From contig JAEEYJ010000180.1 in the NCBI GenBank assembly GCA_016291725.1, positions 1 through 13,442 of the forward strand: a stretch of 13,442 nucleotides of DNA, given 5' to 3'. The notes below the pieces were generated by a model. The model had not been told where the DNA came from, made no database searches, and saw only the letters and a list, made by a program, of their open reading frames with translations. Of this stretch, positions 1-7,120 are shown one piece after another (the first letter of the stretch is position 1; every line of letters starts with the position of its first letter). Made by a program: the position numbers and the translations under genes. The DNA comes from Solobacterium sp. Lineage in GTDB: Bacteria > Bacillota_I > Bacilli_A > Erysipelotrichales > Erysipelotrichaceae.

Positions 1-28
1 CAGCGTTGGTGATAAAGGAGAATGAATC

Positions 29-1294
29 ATGGAAGAAGTAATCAGAATAGACGGAGGAAGACCGCTGAGGGGAGAGGTCATGATCTCCGGTGCGAAGAAC
101 GCAACGGTCGCCCTGATTCCGGCTGCTGTGCTGGCACGCGGTCCGGTAACGATCACCGGAGTGCCGAACATTGCGGATGTAGAATCGCTGGCCAGGATTC
201 TGGAACTGCTGAATGTTAAGATCTACCGGCAGCGGGAGGATCATATCATCATGGATCCGACAGATATGAAGAATGTCGATCTGGAGGATGATGCGGTGAA
301 GAAGCTGCGGGCATCCTACTATTTCATGGGCGCACTGCTGGGCAAATACGGCTACGTACGGATCAAGATGTCGGGCGGGTGCTATCTGGGGCCGAGGCCG
401 ATCGATCTGCACATCAAAGGATTCGAAGCGATGGGTGCTACCGTGGAATATGACCGCGGCTGCTATACGATCAAGTCCGATCATCTTCACGGTGCGAAGA
501 TCTTCCTGGACATTGCCTCGGTAGGCGCAACGATCAATATCATGCTGGCAGCGGTGCTGGCGGACGGCAGGACAACGATCGAGAACGCGGCGAAGGAGCC
601 GGAGATCATCGATATCGCTACGATGCTCAATAAAATGGGTGCGAATATCCACGGTGCCGGCACCAACGTCATTACCATCGATGGTGTACATGAGCTTTGG
701 GGCTGCTTCCATGAGATCATTCCGGACAGGATCGAGGCAGGCACCTTCCTGATCATGGCAGCTGCCTGTGCGGAAGAGATGAAGATTGTCAATGTCATTC
801 CCAAGCATATTGAAGGCCTGACATCCAAGCTGATGGAAATGGGTGCGGATATGGACATCGGCATTGATTCCATCCTTGTCAGGAGATCACCGAAGCTGCT
901 GAAGGCAGTGGATATCACCACCAAGCCGTATCCTGGCTTTGCGACCGACCTGCAGCAGCCGTTTACAGCCCTTCTGACGCAGGCGGACGGTATGGCTGTG
1001 GTAACGGATACCATCTACAAGGAACGCTTCAAGCACTGCCTGGAACTGCAGCGCATGGGTGCGAACATCGAAATCGGATCCGGCAGTGCAATGATCAAGG
1101 GACCGACCCGGCTGTACGGTGATAAAGTGACCGCTACGGATCTGCGCTGCGGTGCTTCACTGATCGTAGCCGGCCTGATTGCGGACGGTGTGACGGAGAT
1201 CCATGATGTCTACCATATCGACCGCGGCTATGACCGGATCGATACCAAGCTGAAGGCACTGGGTGCCTCCATGCACAGAGAGATCGTTGAGTGA
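29..1294 (+). CDS. murA: UDP-N-acetylglucosamine 1-carboxyvinyltransferase (MurA)
   Basis: Catalyses the first committed step of peptidoglycan synthesis, transfer of enolpyruvate from PEP to UDP-GlcNAc in the cytoplasm. The 421-residue length is normal for the EPSP-synthase/MurA family. The start-proximal SGAKNA motif gives substrate-contact residues Lys23-Asn24. The active-site loop GGCYLGPRPIDLH places the PEP-binding, fosfomycin-reactive cysteine at Cys118, equivalent to Cys115 of E. coli, so fosfomycin sensitivity of this copy is expected. The ATG at 29 is preceded by AAAGGAG (14-20) at 8-nt spacing. Firmicutes often carry two MurA paralogues. The position upstream of rpmE-tdk-prfA-prmC matches Bacillus murZ (murAB), so this may be the second paralogue, but that assignment rests only on synteny. 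The upstream promoter lies outside the window. Confidence 0.97.
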   Translation: MEEVIRIDGGRPLRGEVMISGAKNATVALIPAAVLARGPVTITGVPNIADVESLARILELLNVKIYRQREDHIIMDPTDMKNVDLEDDAVKKLRASYYFMGALLGKYGYVRIKMSGGCYLGPRPIDLHIKGFEAMGATVEYDRGCYTIKSDHLHGAKIFLDIASVGATINIMLAAVLADGRTTIENAAKEPEIIDIATMLNKMGANIHGAGTNVITIDGVHELWGCFHEIIPDRIEAGTFLIMAAACAEEMKIVNVIPKHIEGLTSKLMEMGADMDIGIDSILVRRSPKLLKAVDITTKPYPGFATDLQQPFTALLTQADGMAVVTDTIYKERFKHCLELQRMGANIEIGSGSAMIKGPTRLYGDKVTATDLRCGASLIVAGLIADGVTEIHDVYHIDRGYDRIDTKLKALGASMHREIVE

Positions 1295-1545
1295 TCCATT
1301 ATACAATCATCAATGCCATCGTCTTCCTGCTGTACGGCATGGACAAAGGACGTGCCCGCCGGGATGCCTGGCGCATCTCCGAGAGAACACTGCTTGTTTC
1401 AGCCCTGTTCGGATGCTGGGGTGCACTTGCCGGCATGCAGGTGTTCCATCATAAAACCCGGAAGATGAAGTTCCGGATCCTGATCGGACTGTTCTGTGTA
1501 CTGCACATCGTGCTGTACACAGTATACACAATGAAACTCCGTTGA
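1291..1545 (+). CDS. DUF1294 small membrane protein
   Basis: An 84-residue protein with the DUF1294 pattern: YGMDKGRAR (residues 15-23), WRISE (27-31) and the basic HHKTRKMKFR segment (53-62). These lie between hydrophobic stretches at about 4-16, 32-50 and 62-79, so it is predicted to sit in the cytoplasmic membrane. The biochemical function of the family is unknown. The start is GTG at 1291, whose GTGA overlaps the murA stop codon, with only a weak purine stretch (AGAGAGA, about 1277-1283) as ribosome binding site. Translation is therefore probably coupled to murA. The rpmE promoter -35 box begins inside its last codons. No terminator is visible between this gene and the rpmE promoter. Confidence 0.85.
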   Translation: MIHYTIINAIVFLLYGMDKGRARRDAWRISERTLLVSALFGCWGALAGMQVFHHKTRKMKFRILIGLFCVLHIVLYTVYTMKLR

Positions 1546-1570
1546 CGGACCTTTGGCAGTGTGTTAAGAT
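1542..1570 (+). promoter_or_regulatory. Sigma-A type promoter of rpmE
   Basis: TTGACG (1542-1547), a 17-nt spacer and TAAGAT (1565-1570), with a TGT extended -10 immediately upstream (1562-1564). Each hexamer differs from consensus at one position. Transcription should begin near 1577, giving a leader of about 50 nt before rpmE. The -35 box overlaps the last codons of the DUF1294 gene. Confidence 0.85.
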
Positions 1571-1576
1571 ACTTGT

Positions 1577-1627
1577 GCGCTTTCTTTAGACACGCATGAG
1601 GTCTAAGGCGGAAGGGAGAATGAAGCT
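1577..1627 (+). promoter_or_regulatory. rpmE 5' leader with hairpin, possible L31 autoregulatory site
   Basis: The leader contains an 8-bp stem (1584-1591 with 1601-1608, one G-U pair) around a 9-nt loop (1592-1600). It ends five bases before the Shine-Dalgarno GGGAG (1614-1618). Structured leaders bound by the encoded ribosomal protein are common for r-protein genes, and L31 leaders have been proposed in several phyla. Whether this one matches a described class cannot be judged here. The hairpin itself is seen; the regulatory role is inferred. Confidence 0.45.
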
Positions 1628-1831
1628 ATGAAACAGGGGATCCATCCTAAGTACTACAAGACAAAGGTTGTCTGCACAAGCTGCGGTTCTGAATTCGAAA
1701 CAGGTTCGACACTGAAAGAGATCAAGGTTGATACCTGCTCCAACTGCCATCCTTTCTATACAGGAAGACAGAGATTCGCACAGGCTGCGGGACGTGTAGA
1801 GCGTTTCAATAAGAAGTACGGTCTGAAGTAA
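1628..1831 (+). CDS. rpmE: 50S ribosomal protein L31, zinc-binding (C+) type
   Basis: A 67-residue bacterial L31, a protein of the large subunit at the inter-subunit bridge near 5S rRNA. It begins [10 protein letters not shown] and ends RFNKKYGLK, typical of type A L31. Four cysteines, Cys16, Cys19, Cys37 and Cys40, form the CxxC...CxxC zinc ribbon, so this is the zinc-containing C+ paralogue, the form that zinc-starved bacteria replace with a C- copy. The ATG at 1628 follows GGGAG at 9-nt spacing. It is expressed from its own promoter and ended by the terminator at 1844-1870, making it monocistronic. Bacillus has rho immediately upstream; here murA and a DUF1294 gene are there instead. Confidence 0.98.
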   Translation: MKQGIHPKYYKTKVVCTSCGSEFETGSTLKEIKVDTCSNCHPFYTGRQRFAQAAGRVERFNKKYGLK

Positions 1832-1843
1832 TCAGGGAAACAG

Positions 1844-1870
1844 GATACCGTGTGTACGGTATCTTTTTTT
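1844..1870 (+). terminator. Intrinsic terminator of rpmE
   Basis: Stem GATACCG (1844-1850) with CGGTATC (1857-1863). An additional U-A pair closes a GTGT tetraloop, giving 8 bp, followed directly by seven T (1864-1870). It begins 12 nt after the rpmE stop. Confidence 0.93.
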
Positions 1871-1873
1871 CTG

Positions 1874-1882
1874 TGTTAGAAT
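1874..1882 (+). promoter_or_regulatory. Extended -10 promoter of the sigma factor operon
   Basis: TGTTAGAAT, that is TGn plus TAGAAT (1877-1882), lies 4 nt after the T-run of the rpmE terminator. At 17-nt spacing the -35 position falls in the terminator stem (1854-1859) and does not resemble TTGACA, so recognition would depend on the extended -10. Initiation is expected near 1889, about 11 nt before the ATG at 1900. Read-through of the terminator is an alternative source of operon transcription. Confidence 0.55.
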
Positions 1883-1899
1883 GCAATACAGGTGAACCT

Positions 1900-2908
<1,009 letters not shown>

Positions 2909-2916
<8 letters not shown>

Positions 2917-3529
2917 GATGTACAAGCAGTACCAGAAAGGATGGCTGGAAGTCATCTCCGGCTGTATGTTTGCCGGCAAGACGGAAGAACTCATCCGCAG
3001 AATCAAGGTACTGGAATTTGCCAAACAGAATATTCTGGTGTTCAAGCCCAGAATCGACAACCGCTACAGTGAAACCAGAATCGCCAGCCACGCCGGCTCC
3101 ATGGCCGAAAGCATCCTCATCGACCGGGCAGCGGAAATCCTGGACTATGTCCGGGAAGACACGGATGTCGTAGCGATTGATGAAGTACAGTTTCTGGATG
3201 AAGCTGTCATAGAAGTATGCCGCCTGCTCGCATCGCACGGGATCCGTGTCATGTGTGCCGGCCTGGATACCGACTTCCGCGGAGAACCGTTCGGCGTGAT
3301 GCCCACCCTGCTGGCAGAAGCGGAATTTGTCACCAAGCTGACAGCGGTATGTGTAAAGTGCGGGGCTCCGGCTACGCGCACACAGCGCATAGTCAACGGT
3401 GCACCGGCGGACTGGAATGATCCGCTGGTCGTCGTCGGTGCGATGGATTTCTACGAAGCGAGATGCCGCCACTGCCATGAAGTTACAGGACGGCCGCTCC
3501 GCCTGAAGGATCCCCTGAAACGGAAGTGA
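2909..3529 (+). CDS. tdk: Thymidine kinase (type II, TK1-like)
   Basis: Phosphorylates thymidine with ATP in the pyrimidine salvage pathway. The 206-residue protein has the P-loop SGCMFAGKT (17-25), the Walker B/catalytic segment IDEVQF (90-95, Glu92 the likely base), the GLDTDFRGEPF stretch (118-128), and a structural zinc ribbon at Cys148, Cys151, Cys186 and Cys189. Three ATGs lie close together (2903, 2909, 2918). The one at 2909 stands 8 nt after AGGAG (2896-2900) and overlaps the sigma factor stop as ATGAGTGA; the one at 2903 would leave only 2 nt. tdk precedes prfA and prmC in many Firmicutes, which supports the call. Confidence 0.96.
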
Positions 3530-3538
3530 GGAACGAAC

Positions 3539-4615
3539 ATGGACGCAATTCGCAGCAAGCTGCAGGAAATACAGGAACAGTACAACGGAATCACAGCCAA
3601 ACTGATGGATGAGGAAATCCTCCGGAATCCGGCGGAAGTTGCCCGGCTGTCAAAGGAACAGGCACGCCTCGAGCAGTCTGTCGACGCGTGGCGGAAGCTG
3701 CAGGCGCTGGATGAACGCATTGAGGAGGCTGAAAGCCTCGTCAATGAGAATGATCCGGAGCTGAAGGAAATGGCTCAGGCAGAGCTGGAAGAGTGCGTAC
3801 CGGAACGGGAAGGCCTGCTGGTGCACATCCAGCATCTGCTGATACCGCGGGATCCGGATGATGACCATGATGTCATTATGGAGATCCGGGGCGGAGCCGG
3901 CGGTGATGAAGGAAACATCTTTGCCGGTGACCTCTACCGGATGTATACCAAGTACGCTGAATCGATGAACTGGCGTGTATCCGTTCTGGAAGCCAATCCC
4001 AGTGAAGCAGGAGGATTCAGCCAGATCATCTTCTCCGTGAAGGGAAATGATGTCTACCGGCATCTGAAGTTTGAATCCGGTGCGCACCGTGTGCAGCGGG
4101 TGCCGAAGACAGAAGCACAGGGCAGGATCCATACCTCCACCGCCACGGTGCTCTGCCAGCCGGAAGCCCAGGAGACGGACATCGAGATCGATCCCAAGGA
4201 TCTGACGATCGAAACCCACCGGGCAAGCGGAGCCGGCGGACAGCACATCAACAAGACCGATTCGGCTGTACGCATTGTACATATCCCTACAGGGATTACC
4301 GTCAATTGCCAGGAAGGACGCAGCCAGATCGAAAACCGCGAAACAGCCATGCGCCTCATCCGTGCCCGCGTCTACGAAGAAATGAAGAGAAGGCAGGAAG
4401 AGGAAGAAGGAAAGATCCGCAGGGCGAAGCTCGGTACCGGTGACCGCAGTGAAAAGATCCGTACCTACAACTATCCGCAGAACCGGGTAACGGACCACAG
4501 GATCGGCCTGACAATCACTCAGCTGGACAGGATTGTCGAAGGAAAGCTCGATGATGTCATCAATGGCCTGATCGAAGCGGATGAAGCCGAAAAACTGGCC
4601 AATATGGAGCTGTAA
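3539..4615 (+). CDS. prfA: Peptide chain release factor 1 (RF1)
   Basis: Recognises UAA and UAG stop codons and triggers peptide release on the ribosome. At 358 residues it is full length. The codon-recognition motif is Pro189-Lys190-Thr191, the PxT type of RF1 rather than the SPF of RF2. The catalytic GGQ (233-235) sits in the conserved SGAGGQHINKTDSAVR context, and the RF1 C-terminal NYPQNRVTDHR segment follows (311-321). The ATG lies 9 nt after the tdk stop, with GAGG (3528-3531) overlapping that stop as ribosome binding site. The stop overlaps the prmC start by one base (TAATG), coupling the factor to the enzyme that methylates its GGQ glutamine. Confidence 0.98.
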   Translation: MDAIRSKLQEIQEQYNGITAKLMDEEILRNPAEVARLSKEQARLEQSVDAWRKLQALDERIEEAESLVNENDPELKEMAQAELEECVPEREGLLVHIQHLLIPRDPDDDHDVIMEIRGGAGGDEGNIFAGDLYRMYTKYAESMNWRVSVLEANPSEAGGFSQIIFSVKGNDVYRHLKFESGAHRVQRVPKTEAQGRIHTSTATVLCQPEAQETDIEIDPKDLTIETHRASGAGGQHINKTDSAVRIVHIPTGITVNCQEGRSQIENRETAMRLIRARVYEEMKRRQEEEEGKIRRAKLGTGDRSEKIRTYNYPQNRVTDHRIGLTITQLDRIVEGKLDDVINGLIEADEAEKLANMEL

Positions 4616-5472
4616 TGAAGATCTCGGAATATGTAAGGAAATACGAAGCACTGTGTGAAGAACGCGATATTCCGCCGGAGACGGTAATGAGCTTTCTTGT
4701 TGAACTCAGCCAGCGGGAACGGTGGAATCTGTATCTTCACTATGAGGAAGATATGCCGGAAGACCTGGTTCCGGAGTTTGAAGCAGGCATGGAACGGATC
4801 CTGAATGATGAACCGATGGCGCATGTACTGGGCTACTCCTGGTTCTACGGCTACCGGATCCCCGTTAATGAGGATGTGCTGATTCCCCGTCCGGAGACAG
4901 AGGAACTCTGTGCCTACACACTGGCAAGAATCGACCGGAATTTCCCGGAAGGAGAGGTCGTATGCGCAGATATCGGCACCGGATCCGGGGCGATTGCGAT
5001 CACCCTGTGCAAGGAAGAACCACGGGTGTCCATGACCGCAACGGACATCTCGGAAGAAGCCCTGGTGATGGCACGGAAAGCGGCGGAGCTGAACGGAGCG
5101 GACATCCGTTTCCTCGCCGGCGACATGCTGCAGCCGCTGATCGAGCAGGGAATCAGGCTGGATGTACTCGTGTGCAACCCTCCGTATATTCCGGATGATG
5201 AGGCGATGGAGCGTTCCGTTGTGGACTTTGAGCCGCATGTAGCGCTGTTCGGTGGTTCGGATGGCCTGAAGTTCTACCGGGAGGTCTTCCGCGGCTGCCG
5301 CCAGGTACTGAAGGATAAGGCCTTCATGGCCTTTGAAATGGGCTGGAACCAGCGGGAAGCCATGAGCCGTCTGGTGGAAGAGATCCTGCCCGGCGTACCG
5401 TATGAGATTCTGAAGGACATGAACGGCAAGGACAGAATGCTGTTTGTCTACTTCAACTGTGATAGGCAATGA
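4615..5472 (+). CDS. prmC: Release factor glutamine methyltransferase
   Basis: SAM-dependent N5-methylation of the glutamine in the GGQ motif of release factors. The 285-residue protein has the helical release-factor-binding N-terminus (about 1-80), a Rossmann methyltransferase domain with SAM motif I ADIGTGSGAIAI (118-129), Asp144 in ATDIS as the likely ribose-binding acid, and the diagnostic NPPY tetrad (188-191). Near the C-terminal half it has the family stretch FEPHVALFGGSDGLKFYR. It directly follows prfA with a 1-nt overlap; GGAG (4606-4609) inside prfA can act as ribosome site. Its stop overlaps the sortase start by ATGA. Confidence 0.96.
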   Translation: MKISEYVRKYEALCEERDIPPETVMSFLVELSQRERWNLYLHYEEDMPEDLVPEFEAGMERILNDEPMAHVLGYSWFYGYRIPVNEDVLIPRPETEELCAYTLARIDRNFPEGEVVCADIGTGSGAIAITLCKEEPRVSMTATDISEEALVMARKAAELNGADIRFLAGDMLQPLIEQGIRLDVLVCNPPYIPDDEAMERSVVDFEPHVALFGGSDGLKFYREVFRGCRQVLKDKAFMAFEMGWNQREAMSRLVEEILPGVPYEILKDMNGKDRMLFVYFNCDRQ

Positions 5473-6233
5473 GCAGGAAAAGAAGGAAACTGAACCGCAA
5501 TGGAATCCTGGCCCTCAGGATCCTGTTCTGTGTCTTCCTCGGGATCTTCCTGTTCAGTGCGTACAACCTGTATTCCATTACGCATGCCTACCGGGAAGGC
5601 GCCCGTACCTACGAGGAGATTGCCGGGAAGGCAAGGCCGGCAGTGCAGGAAGATGAACCGGAAGCCGGCATCGATTTCGCTGCTCTGGCAGAGATCAATC
5701 CGGACATTGTAGGCTGGATGGAACTCGAGGGTACAATTATCAATTATCCGGTTGTACAGGGTACGGACAATGCCTACTATCTGGAACACCTGTTCAACCG
5801 GGAGGTCAACCATATGGGCTCCCTGTTCATGGACTGCCGCAGCGACGCACTGCTGGGTGATAAGCTGACACCGATCTACGGGCACCACACCAACAGCGGA
5901 GCGATGTTCTGTGCGCTGGAGAACTACAAGGAACAGGCTTTCTACGATGAACATCCGTATTTCATCTACACTTCACCGCAGGGGGAGTACCGCTTCGAAG
6001 CCGTAGCCGGTACCCTGATGAACGCAGAAGAGGACTTCCTGCAGACATTGTTTGCGGATGAAGACGGCTTTCTCGACTATATTGCGTCCTATCAGCGCAA
6101 TTCAACGTTTGTATCCCGTACAGAGGTCCTGCCGGGGGACAGAGTCGTGATGCTGCTGACATGCACAGCGGACTACGAAAATGCCAGGTACGTACTCATC
6201 TGCCGGGTTGTACCTGTGAATGTGGTAGAATAG
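5469..6233 (+). CDS. srtB: Class B sortase
   Basis: Membrane-anchored cysteine transpeptidase that attaches proteins bearing a C-terminal sorting motif to peptidoglycan or to other pilins. The 254-residue protein has a basic N-terminus followed by one transmembrane anchor (about 12-35), a linker, then a sortase B domain starting near IDFAALAEINPDIVGWM (68-84). Catalytic residues are His139 in IYGHHTNSGAMF, Cys232 in LLTC, and Arg240 in NARYVLI. Residues 97-121 (GTDNAYYLEHLF to HMGSLFMD) are characteristic of class B. No substrate with an NPQTN- or LPxTG-like signal is encoded in the window, so its target is unknown. It overlaps prmC by 4 nt (ATGA) without a good ribosome site, indicating translational coupling in an otherwise housekeeping operon. 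Confidence 0.93.
   Translation: MSRKRRKLNRNGILALRILFCVFLGIFLFSAYNLYSITHAYREGARTYEEIAGKARPAVQEDEPEAGIDFAALAEINPDIVGWMELEGTIINYPVVQGTDNAYYLEHLFNREVNHMGSLFMDCRSDALLGDKLTPIYGHHTNSGAMFCALENYKEQAFYDEHPYFIYTSPQGEYRFEAVAGTLMNAEEDFLQTLFADEDGFLDYIASYQRNSTFVSRTEVLPGDRVVMLLTCTADYENARYVLICRVVPVNVVE
6223..6231 (+). promoter_or_regulatory. Possible extended -10 just before nudC
   Basis: TGGTAGAAT (TGn plus TAGAAT, 6226-6231) lies in the last codons of the sortase gene and ends 8 nt before the nudC ATG. No convincing -35 is present at 16-18 nt. If used, transcription would start at about 6238-6240 and give a leaderless mRNA. It could also be chance coding sequence. Confidence 0.3.
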
Positions 6234-6239
6234 AACCGT

Positions 6240-7037
6240 ATGATACAGGAAATCTATCCCTCCAAACTGATCAATACCTACTATGACCGGGCATGGACAG
6301 ATGCGGATACGGTACTGCTGTACCGCGGAAGCGGTGTTCTGATGCAGAAGGATCGTTTTCCTGTGATCGGTGAATGCACCGGAACCCGGTTCACCTATCT
6401 GTTCTCCATCGACGATGTACACTACTACACCGGGGAATACGAAGAGATCGAAGGCTTTGCGGTCAGACCGCTGGCAGAGCTGCGTACAGGAGTGGACAGA
6501 ACTACAGCTTTTGCGGCCATGACAGGCAGCCATCTGTTCCGCTGGTATGACAGCCACCGCTACTGCGGCCACTGCTGTACGGAGCTCGTTCACAGCCGTA
6601 CAGAGCGGATGCTGGAGTGCCCTCAGTGCCATGCGCATTACTACCCCCAGATTTCTCCGGCTGTCATTGTCGGCGTCGTCAACGGCAATAAAATGCTGGT
6701 GTCGCAGTACGCCGGCAGAGAGTATACCCGGTATGCATTGATTGCCGGCTATGTGGAAATCGGTGAGACAGCGGAAGAAGCGGTTCAACGTGAAGTGCGG
6801 GAAGAGACCGGACTCAGGGTCAGGAACATCCGCTACTACAAGAACCAGCCTTGGGGAATGAGCGGTTCTCTGCTCATAGGCTACTTCTGTGAACTGGACG
6901 GCGATGATACGATTACCCTGGACCATACAGAACTGTCCCTCGCTACATGGATGAGCCGGGAGAACATGCCGGACTACGAAGATCACAGCAGCCTGACAGC
7001 GGAAATGATGCGGGTATTCAAGTACGCCGGACAATAG
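6240..7037 (+). CDS. nudC: NAD(+)/NADH diphosphatase (NudC-type Nudix hydrolase)
   Basis: Hydrolyses NADH to NMNH and AMP; NudC relatives can also remove NAD caps from RNA. The 265-residue protein has the NudC layout. It has an N-terminal domain (1-100), a zinc ribbon with Cys109, Cys112, Cys127 and Cys130 followed by YYPQISPAVIV, then a Nudix box from Gly170 to Leu192 fitting Gx5Ex7REVxEExGL with metal-binding Glu185, Glu188 and Glu189. The NudC signature downstream, classically SQPWPFPxS, reads NQPWGMSGS here (202-210): the QPW core is kept but the next residues differ. It starts 6 nt after the sortase stop with no Shine-Dalgarno in the gap, implying coupling or leaderless initiation. It is the last gene of the operon. 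Confidence 0.88.
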   Translation: MIQEIYPSKLINTYYDRAWTDADTVLLYRGSGVLMQKDRFPVIGECTGTRFTYLFSIDDVHYYTGEYEEIEGFAVRPLAELRTGVDRTTAFAAMTGSHLFRWYDSHRYCGHCCTELVHSRTERMLECPQCHAHYYPQISPAVIVGVVNGNKMLVSQYAGREYTRYALIAGYVEIGETAEEAVQREVREETGLRVRNIRYYKNQPWGMSGSLLIGYFCELDGDDTITLDHTELSLATWMSRENMPDYEDHSSLTAEMMRVFKYAGQ

Positions 7038-7047
7038 TTCAGAAACA

Positions 7048-7075
7048 AAGGGAGATGGCAGATCTTCCTTTTTGT
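7048..7075 (+). terminator. Intrinsic terminator of the sigma-nudC operon
   Basis: A 9-bp stem, AAGGGAGAT (7048-7056) with ATCTTCCTT (7062-7070) including one G-U pair, and loop GGCAG. The T-rich tail runs through 7069-7076 (TTTTTGTT). It begins 10 nt after the nudC stop. Confidence 0.82.
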
Positions 7076-7098
7076 TGCATAAATCTTTGAAATATGCA
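7076..7098 (+). promoter_or_regulatory. Inverted repeat over the polymerase -35, candidate operator
   Basis: TGCATA (7076-7081) and TATGCA (7093-7098) form a perfect 6-bp inverted repeat with an 11-bp spacer. It covers the -35 box at 7087-7092 and lies between the upstream terminator and the -10. A repressor dimer bound here would block the promoter. The canonical Firmicutes LexA box GAACnnnnGTTC is absent from the region, so if this operon is SOS-controlled a different sequence must be used. The regulator is unknown. Confidence 0.4.
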
Positions 7099-7114
7099 CA
7101 TTTTCCGCTACAAT
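7087..7114 (+). promoter_or_regulatory. Promoter of the Y-family polymerase operon
   Basis: TTGAAA (7087-7092), 16-nt spacer, TACAAT (7109-7114). The expected start site is at or within one base of the ATG at 7121, so the mRNA would have essentially no 5' leader. Confidence 0.78.
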
Positions 7115-7120
7115 GGAACC

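Noticed and set aside
1852..1899. Upstream GTG start extending the sigma factor by 16 residues
   Set aside because: It lies in the loop of the rpmE terminator, upstream of the -10 box, and encodes the terminator T-run as Phe-Phe-Ser.
7094..7120. Upstream ATG extending the polymerase by 9 residues
   Set aside because: It is upstream of the TACAAT -10 element, so it would not be in the mRNA, and the family start aligns with the ATG at 7121.
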